Assembly (NCBI GenBank): GCA_964573145.1
Contig: CAZNIM010000007.1
Location: 1-24,101, forward strand
DNA: 24,101 bases
Reading direction: 5' to 3'
Source: PWPS01 sp964573145
GTDB taxonomy: Bacteria; Patescibacteriota; Minisyncoccia; Minisyncoccales; PWPS01
A program made the position numbers and the translations under genes. Positions 11,966 to 18,463 of the stretch are shown here, piece after piece. How positions within the stretch are numbered: position 1 is the first letter of the stretch; each line of letters begins with the position of its first letter. The notes under the pieces were generated by a model. That model had not been told where the DNA came from, did not search any database, and was given only the letters and a program-made list of their open reading frames with translations.

Positions 11966-12880
11966 ATGTCGGAAAAATATGACATTGTTATAATTGGATC
12001 CGGCCCGGCCGGAATGACAGCGGCGATTTACGCTTCCAGATACGGGTTGAGTGTTTTGGTTTTGGGGGCTAAGGAGGGAGGAACAATTTCCGACGCTCAT
12101 AAAGTTTGTAATTTTCCGGGATTTCCGGAAATAGAAGGGTCGAAATTAAGTGATCGAATTAAAGAGCATGCCGAAAAAGAGGGTTCAACGATGAGTATGG
12201 AGATGGTTACTTCGGTAAAAGATAGTGACGGCGGTTTTGAAATTGAAACTAATCTGGGGAATAGCTACTTCGGAAAAAGGCTTGTTTTGGCAACGGGAAC
12301 CGAAAGAAAGAAGCTCGGTTTGGAAAATGAAGATAAGTTTTTGGGCAGCGGAATATCTTATTGCGCAACTTGCGACGGAAGATTTTTTGATGATAAGGTG
12401 GTCGGAGTAGTCGGAGGAGGCAATGCCGCCGTAACCGCCGCTCTTCATCTTTCCGATTTTGCAACGGAAGTCCATCTTTTTCATCGCCGTAATGAGCTTA
12501 GAGCCGCCGAAGTCTGGAAAACGCAAATTAAAGAAAAAGACAATATTAAAATTCATTACGAAACCGAAGTTGTCGAGCTGAAAGGAGAAATGAAGTTGGA
12601 AAAGGTAAAGCTAAATAACGGAGAGGAGATTGAGTTAAAGGGTCTCTTTATTGAGATAGGATTGGTTCCCAGTACTGATTTGGCGAAAAAGCTTGATGTG
12701 GAACTTGATGAAAGAGGTTACGTCAAGGTTGATTCGGAGCAAAAGACGAGCAATGAAAATGTTTGGGCGATAGGAGATATGACCACCGGATCCAACAAAT
12801 TCAAACAGGCGGTAGTCGCCGCTGCGGAAGGGGCGATAGCCGGTCAAAGCATTCACTCGGAAGTTAAAAGTAAAAATTAA
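11966..12880 (+). CDS. trxB: Thioredoxin reductase
   Basis: Flavoprotein that passes electrons from NADPH to thioredoxin. The FAD-binding motif GSGPAGMTAAIYA begins at residue 11. The redox disulfide CATC is C133-C136. The second nucleotide site is GGGNAA (150-155) with HRR at 173-175, the arginine pair expected for NADPH. GDMTTGSNKFKQAVVAAAEG closes the FAD site. At 304 aa it is a normal low-molecular-weight bacterial enzyme. GGGNAA differs from the common GGGDSA but keeps the fold. A ferredoxin-dependent relative is less likely because HRR is kept. Confidence 0.95.
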   Translation: MSEKYDIVIIGSGPAGMTAAIYASRYGLSVLVLGAKEGGTISDAHKVCNFPGFPEIEGSKLSDRIKEHAEKEGSTMSMEMVTSVKDSDGGFEIETNLGNSYFGKRLVLATGTERKKLGLENEDKFLGSGISYCATCDGRFFDDKVVGVVGGGNAAVTAALHLSDFATEVHLFHRRNELRAAEVWKTQIKEKDNIKIHYETEVVELKGEMKLEKVKLNNGEEIELKGLFIEIGLVPSTDLAKKLDVELDERGYVKVDSEQKTSNENVWAIGDMTTGSNKFKQAVVAAAEGAIAGQSIHSEVKSKN

Positions 12881-12884
12881 AATT

Positions 12885-14087
12885 ATGGATAATCCGTGGA
12901 AAAATTACTTGAATACGGTTGAGGAAAGCTCACAAAGGGTCGGAATTTCGGAAAAAGAAAAAAATAGATTGGTTAATCCCGATTCCATTTTGGAAGTCGA
13001 CATCCCTTTTAAAAGTAAAACTTTAAAAGCTTACAGAGTTCAGTTCGATAACGGAAGGGGGCCCTACAAGGGAGGTCTCAGATTTCATCCGCAAGTTGAC
13101 CTGGATGAAGTCAAAGCACTTTCCGCTTGGATGATGATAAAGACCGCTTTGGTTGATGTTCCCTTCGGTGGTGGAAAAGGAGGTGTTGAGGTGGACCCCA
13201 AAGAGCTCTCTCCCGAAGAAAAAGAGGAGGTTGCTCGGAAATTCATTGCCGGCATTTATGATCGAATCGGGCCGGAGACCGATGTTCCCGCTCCGGATGT
13301 CGGGACCGATTCCGCCCTTATCGATATAATGGTTGACGAGTATGAAAAAAGAGTCGGAAAAAAGGCTCCGGCTTCCTTTACCGGAAAATCGATTGATAAA
13401 GGAGGATCAAAAGGAAGAACCGAGGCGACCGGTCAAGGTGGAGCTTATGTCTTGGAAGCGCTTTCAAAGAAGGTGGATCTCAAGGGGGTCGAGGTTGCGA
13501 TTCAAGGATTCGGAAATGTCGGTTATCACTTTGCTCTTTCGGCTTATCGAATGGGCTATAAGGTGGTTGCGGTATCCGATTCTTCCGGTGGTTATTACTT
13601 TAAAGAAGGAATCGACCCTCAAGAAATTAATCGATGTAAGAGAGAGAGGTCGACCGTTTCTCAATGTGGAAAGGAGATTTATCCGCAAGGAGAAGCAATT
13701 AAAAATGAAGACCTTCTGGAGCTTGATGTCGATATTTTGGTTCCGGCCGCTTTGGAAAATGTAATTAATAAGGACAATGCTCAAAATGTTAAAGCGAAAT
13801 ATGTTTTGGAGCTGGCCAACGGACCGACCACATCGGAAGCGGATCGAATTTTAAGTGATAAAAAGATCGTTGTTGTTCCCGACATACTGGCCAACGCCGG
13901 AGGGGTGATAGTTTCTTATTTTGAATGGCTTCAAAATAAAAATGGTGAAAAATGGAGCGAAGAACAAGTCTTCGAAAAGCTGAAAGAAAAGATAAGTGTC
14001 GCTTTTGAAGACTTATGGAGTGGGTCCGATAATCTTACTTTGAGAGAAAGAGCCTACGATTTGGCGATAAAGAGAATTATCCGATAG
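12885..14087 (+). CDS. gdhA: Glutamate dehydrogenase (Glu/Leu/Phe/Val dehydrogenase family)
   Basis: Interconverts glutamate and 2-oxoglutarate plus ammonia with NAD(P)H. Substrate and catalytic motifs are GPYKGGLRFHP (K62), KTAL (K86), PFGGGKGGV (K98) and PAPDVGTD near residue 135. The Rossmann motif GFGNVGYHFA follows at about residue 207, and PDILANAGGVIVSYFEW lies near the C-terminus. At 400 aa it is slightly shorter than the usual 415-450. It begins 4 nt after trxB, so it is in the thioredoxin operon. The enzyme might supply NADPH for TrxB or balance redox, but that is inference. A terminator follows at 14101. Confidence 0.93.
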   Translation: MDNPWKNYLNTVEESSQRVGISEKEKNRLVNPDSILEVDIPFKSKTLKAYRVQFDNGRGPYKGGLRFHPQVDLDEVKALSAWMMIKTALVDVPFGGGKGGVEVDPKELSPEEKEEVARKFIAGIYDRIGPETDVPAPDVGTDSALIDIMVDEYEKRVGKKAPASFTGKSIDKGGSKGRTEATGQGGAYVLEALSKKVDLKGVEVAIQGFGNVGYHFALSAYRMGYKVVAVSDSSGGYYFKEGIDPQEINRCKRERSTVSQCGKEIYPQGEAIKNEDLLELDVDILVPAALENVINKDNAQNVKAKYVLELANGPTTSEADRILSDKKIVVVPDILANAGGVIVSYFEWLQNKNGEKWSEEQVFEKLKEKISVAFEDLWSGSDNLTLRERAYDLAIKRIIR

Positions 14088-14100
14088 TTTTTAAAAGATA

Positions 14101-14131
14101 AAAAAAAGCGTCATCGAAAGACGCTTTTTTT
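14101..14131 (+). terminator. Rho-independent terminator of the trx-gdhA operon
   Basis: The stem AGCGTC/GACGCT (14107-14112 with 14120-14125) is flanked by AAAAAA and TTTTTTTATTT with an ATCGAAA loop. It lies 14 nt after the gdhA stop. Confidence 0.92.
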
Positions 14132-14145
14132 ATTTGCCTTCTTTT

Positions 14146-14154
14146 TGATATACT
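14146..14154 (+). promoter_or_regulatory. Leaderless extended -10 promoter of mgtE
   Basis: TGA-TATACT followed by 8 nt and ATG at 14163. Transcription is expected to begin within about 2 nt of the start codon. The same layout occurs at 17919 and 24026. Confidence 0.65.
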
Positions 14155-14162
14155 TTAAAAAG

Positions 14163-15161
14163 ATGAAATATAAAAAAGGAACGGTCGGAGATTTAATGTC
14201 GGCCGATTATATCAAAATAGAAGAATCGGCGACTGTTGGCAAGACGATTGAAAAACTGAAAAAAATCGTTCCCCGAACCGAGCTGATAGTTTACGTTTAT
14301 GTCGTTGATAAACAAGGAATATTAAAGGGAGTTGTTTCTTTAAGGGATCTTTTTGTTGCTGATGATGGAGACTTATTGCAATCGGTAATGAATGCCGACC
14401 CCTTTACCGTCAATCCGGAAATGGATCAAGAAGAAGTAGCTCGGATCATGAGTCGGAGCAGTTTAAGCGCTTTGCCGGTTGTAAATAATGTCGGCAAGTT
14501 GCTTGGTGTAGTTACTTTCAGAGACGCTCTTAAAGTTTTGGAGGATGAAGCTACCGAAGACATCTTAAAAATGGCCGGAGCGGTCGGTCACGGGCACAGG
14601 GAGGAAGATAGAAGTGTTCGCTTTCTTCAAGAAGGGGTTTTAGAAATGGTCAAGGTTAGACTTCCGTGGCTTTTTATAGCTCTTGCGGGTGGATTTTTGG
14701 CCGGGTGGGTAATAAGTTATTTTGAAGAAGCGCTTGTTTCGATTGTTGCATTGGCTTTCTTTATCCCCGTAATTATGGATATGGCCGGTAATGTCGGCAC
14801 TCAATCGTCGACAATACTGATCCGTGGATTGGCCTTGGAAGAGATAGATAAAGGTGATTTTACACACCATTTAGTAAAAGAATTGGCGACGGGGACGATT
14901 TTGGGGCTTTTAATCGGACTCCTAATCGGTATTTTTACTTATTTTTGGCAAGGATATCTCTTTGCTCTTACCGTCGGAATATCGATGTTTGTAAGTATAG
15001 TTTTCGCCACCGGGCTCGGATTTATTATTCCTTGGACTATATATCTTTTTGACATGGATCCGGCAGCCGGGGCCAGTCCGCTTATCACCACCGTCAAGGA
15101 CGTGGTTAGTCTTATTATTTACTTTGTAGTGGCCGGATTTCTTTTGGGAGCACTTTTTTAA
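14163..15161 (+). CDS. mgtE: MgtE-type Mg2+ channel with CBS pair, lacking the N domain
   Basis: Magnesium channel of the inner membrane. Residues about 8-130 form two CBS domains (VGDLMSADYIKIEESATVG, LKGVVSLRDLF, SVMNADPFTVNPEMDQEEV, LLGVVTFRDAL). After the connecting helix, five membrane segments follow from about residue 155, with GNVGTQSSTILIRGLA and DPAAGASPLITTVKDV, the pore signatures of MgtE. Full-length MgtE is about 450 aa and begins with a helical N domain that gates on Mg2+. Here it is absent (332 aa). I prefer the ATG at 14163 to an in-frame TTG at 14145 because the latter lies inside the -10 element. No terminator is seen after the stop. Confidence 0.9.
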   Translation: MKYKKGTVGDLMSADYIKIEESATVGKTIEKLKKIVPRTELIVYVYVVDKQGILKGVVSLRDLFVADDGDLLQSVMNADPFTVNPEMDQEEVARIMSRSSLSALPVVNNVGKLLGVVTFRDALKVLEDEATEDILKMAGAVGHGHREEDRSVRFLQEGVLEMVKVRLPWLFIALAGGFLAGWVISYFEEALVSIVALAFFIPVIMDMAGNVGTQSSTILIRGLALEEIDKGDFTHHLVKELATGTILGLLIGLLIGIFTYFWQGYLFALTVGISMFVSIVFATGLGFIIPWTIYLFDMDPAAGASPLITTVKDVVSLIIYFVVAGFLLGALF

Positions 15162-15189
15162 ATCTTTTTTGTTGTATTTTTTAAAAAAT

Positions 15190-15195
15190 TATAAA
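15190..15195 (+). promoter_or_regulatory. Possible -10 element for the winged-helix/radical SAM pair
   Basis: TATAAA with TTGTTG at 15169-15174 (15-nt spacer). The start codon is 10 nt downstream, giving a very short leader. The stretch is AT-only, so the match is weak. Confidence 0.3.
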
Positions 15196-15205
15196 TATTA
15201 ATCGG

Positions 15206-15532
15206 ATGAAGGTAATCCAAAAATTATTTTCTTTACTGCTCGGATCCGATCTTCAAGATGAAAATCTTTACGAGCTTAAAGAGAGAAGCACTTGGTCTAA
15301 AGAGGTTACCGCCTGCATAGAGAGCTTGGGAAAGAGACGCTTTACGCTCAAAGAAATTTATGAGTTTGAAGATAGTTTTCAAAAGCTGCATCCTGATAAT
15401 AAACACATAAGGACGCAAATAAGAAAAGAACTTCAAAAATTGAGAGATGAGGGCTATATCAATTTTTTGGGTGGAGGAGTTTACGAGGTAAATTATTTTT
15501 TTAAAAAGAGCATTAAAGATCAAAATGAATAA
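15206..15532 (+). CDS. Stand-alone winged-helix protein resembling the DpnI C-terminal domain
   Basis: The 108-aa product begins MKVIQKLFSLLLGSDLQDEN. From about residue 29 it carries W-x3-V-x6-LG, RFTLKEIYEFEDSFQKLHPDN and IRTQIRKELQKLRDEGYINF, then LGGGVYEV. That is the pattern of the winged-helix domain at the C-terminus of DpnI and Dam-replacing-type proteins, where it recognises DNA. The nuclease domain is absent, so this is not a restriction enzyme; it is probably a DNA-binding adaptor or regulator. Its stop overlaps the radical SAM start by 8 nt (15525-15532), implying translational coupling and a shared task. Family assignment is from memory of the motif. Confidence 0.68.
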   Translation: MKVIQKLFSLLLGSDLQDENLYELKERSTWSKEVTACIESLGKRRFTLKEIYEFEDSFQKLHPDNKHIRTQIRKELQKLRDEGYINFLGGGVYEVNYFFKKSIKDQNE

Positions 15533-17267
15533 AGACTTACTAGAAAAAAAGAAGCTGTATGAAGAGATGCTGGACTTCGGTCTTTTTGGGTCTTTGGAAA
15601 ATTATTCAATGTCAACGGAACTTTTTAAAAGAATTTATAAAAAAGAAAAGATAGCAATGGATGATTATATTCAGCTTTGGAGAGATTATTTACCTGAGAG
15701 AAGGGGTCTTTTAAGTCTTTATGTGCATATACCTTATTGTGTTGAAAGGTGTTATTATTGCGTTAGCTGCAGCTCCAAACTGAAAGATGACTCTCAATTG
15801 GAAGAGTATGTAGAGAAGCTGCTTACTTATTTTGATTTCTTTTCACCTAAGTTTGAAGGGCAAACTTTTGATAATTTCTATATGGGAGGTGGAAACCCTT
15901 CGATTTTATCCGCAAAGTTGCTGGACAGACTTTTAGATGGAGTATTCTCAAATTTTGATTTTTCGGAAGAAGGTGAAAAAACGGTAGAAAATGATCCGAG
16001 AACGACATCTTTTAAAAAGATGGAAGTTCTCAAGAAGCATGGAATTAACAGAATCAGTATCGGTGTTCAAAGTTTAAGCGAAGAAGTTCTTCAAAAGAAT
16101 AACAGGTTGATGCAAAGCGAAGAAAAGGTTAGAAGAGCTATTCAAGCTGCCGACAAGGTCGGTTTTAAAGCTGTTAATGTTGATTTAATGATCGGCCTTT
16201 ACGGTGATGATGAAAAAACTTTTTTGGAAAGCTTTCAAAAACTGGCGGAAATGGATCCGGATGAATTTAGCCTTTACTCTCTTCAACCGGTCAGAGGTTA
16301 TCTTGAGAAAATTTATCAGCTTGACAGAAAAACTTTCTACAAAAAAAGAAAAGAATTTTATGATAATGTGATTTCCGAAGTGGAAGAGTGGGTGGTCGGA
16401 AGCGAGTACCATCTTCCTCATTACTCCGAAATGAGCAAGGACTTTAATGATGCCGATTCGATAAAGATTAAAAAGAAAGATCTTGATTCTTTTGAGACAT
16501 CTTATGCCTCGCGTTTGGTAAACCGGATAAGTGCGGTGCTCGGCATCGGTTACGGAGCGGAGTCTTTAATTCCCGGAAAAGCGGAATGTTTTTGGATGAA
16601 AGAGTTAACCGAAGATCCCAATGATTACTTTATTTACGCTTCTCCGCTGGATGAAGAAAGTCAACTGGTTAAAGATTTAATTAACATTGTTTCCAACAGA
16701 AACAAGCTTTATTTTTCCAAATTGGAAGAAAATCACGACTCCCGGCAGGTCGATAAAATAAAAAAGATATTTAAGGAAATTGAAAAAAACGGAGCGGTTG
16801 AAATAGAAGGTGACCTTGTTGAGTTCAATTTCAATGGAGTCAGGGATAAATTTTTGCACTCTTTATTGTTTTTTGATGAAAATAAAGTTGTTGATCTGAT
16901 TCCTCTTGAAAAATCTACTTCGGATAAGGATGATCAAACTTCATCAAAATTAAAAAAGGAGTTAAGCGAGAAGCAAGAGTTGTTAAAAGAAGAAGGTAAA
17001 GCGATAAGGGTTGAGGGTGTAGTTAACGACAAAAGAGAAGACTTTTTGGAGATAATTTTAGATTCTGATGAGACGATGGAAGTTAAAGTCGATAAAGAAA
17101 CTCTCGTCGTAGAATCGATACTTGATCTTTCTAACGATTTTCAGCTGATAGAAAATAAAAAAATAGGGCTTAATGATCTTAAAGAAGAAGATTCTCTGAA
17201 TGTTCATTTTTTAAAAGATGAAAGGGTGGCGGTTTTAATACAGAAATTTACGGCCCTTCATTTATAA
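15525..17267 (+). CDS. HemN/HemW-like radical SAM protein with extra C-terminal domain
   Basis: Radical S-adenosylmethionine enzyme of 580 aa. The cluster motif C72-x3-C76-x2-C79 lies in LYVHIPYCVERCYYC, with a further Cys at 82. Next come GGGNPS (for GGGTPS), ENDPRTTS, and NRISIGVQSLSEEVLQKNNR, all in HemN/HemW order. The usual HemN Cys after the motif is one residue closer, so identity with coproporphyrinogen oxidase is unlikely, and no other heme gene is present. Residues about 380-450 look like a small helical wing. Residues about 470-580 are acidic, then beta-rich (IRVEGVVNDK, LNVHFLKDERVAVLIQKF), resembling a DUF5666-like barrel. The substrate is unknown. It is coupled to the winged-helix gene. 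Confidence 0.82.
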   Translation: MNKDLLEKKKLYEEMLDFGLFGSLENYSMSTELFKRIYKKEKIAMDDYIQLWRDYLPERRGLLSLYVHIPYCVERCYYCVSCSSKLKDDSQLEEYVEKLLTYFDFFSPKFEGQTFDNFYMGGGNPSILSAKLLDRLLDGVFSNFDFSEEGEKTVENDPRTTSFKKMEVLKKHGINRISIGVQSLSEEVLQKNNRLMQSEEKVRRAIQAADKVGFKAVNVDLMIGLYGDDEKTFLESFQKLAEMDPDEFSLYSLQPVRGYLEKIYQLDRKTFYKKRKEFYDNVISEVEEWVVGSEYHLPHYSEMSKDFNDADSIKIKKKDLDSFETSYASRLVNRISAVLGIGYGAESLIPGKAECFWMKELTEDPNDYFIYASPLDEESQLVKDLINIVSNRNKLYFSKLEENHDSRQVDKIKKIFKEIEKNGAVEIEGDLVEFNFNGVRDKFLHSLLFFDENKVVDLIPLEKSTSDKDDQTSSKLKKELSEKQELLKEEGKAIRVEGVVNDKREDFLEIILDSDETMEVKVDKETLVVESILDLSNDFQLIENKKIGLNDLKEEDSLNVHFLKDERVAVLIQKFTALHL

Positions 17268-17287
17268 TATTTTTAAGAAGACTAAAT

Positions 17288-17320
17288 AAAAAAGAGCTCC
17301 TTTTATGGAGCTCTTTGTTT
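17288..17320. terminator. Bidirectional terminator between radical SAM gene and minus-strand peptide
   Basis: A perfect 10-bp stem, AAAGAGCTCC (17291-17300) with GGAGCTCTTT (17307-17316), loop TTTTAT. The plus side runs into GTTTTT, and the minus side gives TTTTTTATTT. Confidence 0.92.
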
Positions 17321-17331
17321 TTGGCCGCTCT

Positions 17332-17469
17332 TTAAATATGTATTGTCGCTATGACTGCTCTTAAAATTTCTATCGTTTCCAGAACCAATTTTTCGGTAGC
17401 TGACAAAATTGCCGGCGAAGCTATTCTGAGTATGAGCAGGACGGCCGCCATTTTTATGAATGTTTTCAT
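17332..17469 (-). CDS. 45-aa hydrophobic peptide downstream of a structured RNA
   Basis: The frame begins MKTFIKMAAVLLILRIASPA and ends LRAVIATIHI. A basic N-terminus and hydrophobic core (residues about 7-23) make it a single membrane helix or signal peptide, followed by an amphipathic segment. No cysteines are present and I do not recognise a family. No Shine-Dalgarno sequence is seen. The ATG lies 6 nt after the closing stem of the predicted leader structure, so translation could depend on its folding. A consensus promoter lies upstream and a strong terminator downstream, giving a transcript of about 300 nt. It may instead be a regulatory RNA with an incidental frame. Confidence 0.5.
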   Translation of the reverse strand: MKTFIKMAAVLLILRIASPAILSATEKLVLETIEILRAVIATIHI

Positions 17470-17475
17470 AATTTC

Positions 17476-17587
17476 AGAAGAGAAAGAGTATTATTTTTTA
17501 AAGACGTGACCGACGTCCCGGGGTGCGCATTAATCTGCGACCCCACTCTCTATTCCCTTCTTCCGGCCGCCTATATTTAAAGAACGG
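17476..17587 (-). ncRNA. Structured RNA leader, unknown class
   Basis: The predicted transcript starts near 17587. A long-range stem pairs 17561-17545 with 17489-17476 (nine pairs, then a GAGT/ACTC segment after a bulge). It encloses a hairpin of GGGG/CCCC plus TGCG/CGCA (17544-17520) and a second hairpin GACGT/ACGTC (17517-17503). The GC content is well above the flanks. It matches no RNA family I recognise; SRP, tmRNA, RNase P and 6S hallmarks were looked for and not seen. Confidence 0.55.
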
Positions 17588-17593
17588 TGCTTT

Positions 17594-17622
17594 ATTATAT
17601 ATATTATTTTTAATTTTGTCAA
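17594..17622 (-). promoter_or_regulatory. Perfect consensus promoter of the structured RNA
   Basis: On the minus strand, TTGACA (17622-17617), a 17-nt spacer and TATAAT (17599-17594): exact sigma70 consensus at both boxes. It is the strongest promoter in the window, although no long gene follows. Confidence 0.85.
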
Positions 17623-17642
17623 TTTAGAACTTAAAATAGAGA

Positions 17643-17666
17643 GGCTCCGGATTTTTATCCGAAGCC
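17643..17666 (-). terminator. Probable terminator after the 41-aa gene
   Basis: A 10-bp stem with one wobble (GGCTCCGGAT with ATCCGAAGCC on the plus strand) and a four-base loop. On the minus strand it is followed by CTCTCTATTTT, a weak U-tract. It lies 29 nt past the 41-aa gene stop. Confidence 0.5.
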
Positions 17667-17694
17667 CATAGCTCAAATTAGTAGGTGATAATTT

Positions 17695-17820
17695 CTAGTC
17701 TTTGATATCTCCGTAGGAAACAGATCCATCGTGAAATTTACACTTGTCTTTAAGCCTGCCTTTTTTTCGTCCACACGTGCAATGTTTCCTAAAAAGGCCA
17801 CCTTTTCTTTTTTTACCCAC
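17695..17820 (-). CDS. 41-aa Cys/His-rich basic protein, GTG start
   Basis: The product begins MGKKRKGGLFRKHCTCGRKK and ends GSVSYGDIKD. H13, C14, C16, C27 and H30 (HC-x-C-x10-C-x2-H) look like a small zinc knob; the many Lys and Arg suggest nucleic-acid or ribosome binding. A longer frame extends upstream into the glycosylase gene, but the GTG at 17820 is chosen because a purine-rich AAGGGGGTG ribosome binding site lies just upstream and the promoter at 17842-17870 would start transcription near 17835. It is followed by a hairpin. I do not recognise the family. Confidence 0.62.
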   Translation of the reverse strand: MGKKRKGGLFRKHCTCGRKKGRLKDKCKFHDGSVSYGDIKD

Positions 17821-17841
17821 TATAATCACCCCCTTATATAG

Positions 17842-17870
17842 CTTATAAAGGATATATATATTTTTGTCAA
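17842..17870 (-). promoter_or_regulatory. Promoter of the 41-aa gene
   Basis: On the minus strand, TTGACA (17870-17865), a 17-nt spacer and TATAAG (17847-17842). The start near 17835 leaves just enough leader for the ribosome binding site. It is divergent from the glycosylase promoter. Confidence 0.75.
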
Positions 17871-17897
17871 GTTTGTTGTTATAAAGCTGATTATAGA

Positions 17898-17927
17898 TTA
17901 CAATCGAGTTGTGATATTTGATATAAT
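17898..17927 (+). promoter_or_regulatory. Leaderless promoter of the DNA glycosylase gene
   Basis: TTACAA (17898-17903), an 18-nt spacer and TGA-TATAAT (17919-17927). The ATG is 8 nt after the -10, so the mRNA should have no more than about 2 leader nucleotides. Confidence 0.75.
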
Positions 17928-17935
17928 TTACAAGT

Positions 17936-18463
17936 ATGAAAATAGTTAAACAAGATTTTTTTGACAGACCGCCGGTTGAAGTTTGCAGAGATCTTTTGGG
18001 TAAATATTTGGTTAAAGTGGAAAAAGGGGGGCCGATACCCAAAAAGATTGTCGAAGTAGAGGCATATGACGGAATTGCCGATAAGGCTTGTCACGTAAAC
18101 AAAGGACTCACCGAAAGAACAAAAGCTATGTTCGGACCTCCCGGTTATTGGTATATCTATTTAATCTACGGCATGTATGATATGCTGAATGTAGTTACCG
18201 GTCCCGGGAAAAACCCCTCGGCAGTTTTAATAAGAGGGGTAGAAGGAATGGAGGGGCCGGGGATACTTACTCGTGATATGGGTATAAAAAGAGAAGATTT
18301 TAAAAATAAAAAGATTATTCCCAAAACTGGACTTTGGATAGAAGATAGAGGATTTAAGGTTGAAAAGAGTGATATCTCTACTGCAAAAAGAGTGGGAATA
18401 GATTATGCTCAGGAGTGGGCTCATAAAAAGTGGCGTTTTAAAATAAAAAAAGATGATGAATAA
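17936..18463 (+). CDS. mpg: DNA-3-methyladenine glycosylase (AAG/MPG family)
   Basis: Base-excision repair enzyme that removes alkylated purines. Family motifs are LLGKYLVK, VEVEAYDG with the catalytic glutamate at residue 42, ERTKAMFGPPGYWYIYLIYGMYDMLNVV, and the C-terminal GPGILTRDMGI and RVGIDYA. Human AAG has an aligned EAYLGPEDEA segment; here it is EAYDGIADKA. At 175 aa it is shorter than the usual 190-210 but keeps the core. The next gene overlaps by 11 nt, suggesting coupling. The start is fixed by the promoter only 8 nt upstream. Confidence 0.93.
   Translation: MKIVKQDFFDRPPVEVCRDLLGKYLVKVEKGGPIPKKIVEVEAYDGIADKACHVNKGLTERTKAMFGPPGYWYIYLIYGMYDMLNVVTGPGKNPSAVLIRGVEGMEGPGILTRDMGIKREDFKNKKIIPKTGLWIEDRGFKVEKSDISTAKRVGIDYAQEWAHKKWRFKIKKDDE

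Noticed and set aside
14145..14147. TTG at 14145 as the start of mgtE
   Set aside because: It overlaps the -10 element TGATATACT; the ATG at 14163 lies 8 nt downstream, as at other genes.
15206..15532. A DpnI-type restriction enzyme
   Set aside because: Only the C-terminal winged-helix portion is present; there is no nuclease domain or methyltransferase nearby.
15525..17267. Coproporphyrinogen III oxidase HemN or HemW
   Set aside because: Cys spacing after the cluster motif and the GGGNPS and ENDPRTTS motifs differ, and there are no heme genes; kept as HemN-like only.
17821..18042. N-terminal extension of the 41-aa protein to 115 aa
   Set aside because: The extension runs antisense through the glycosylase gene and across the promoter; the GTG at 17820 has the ribosome binding site.
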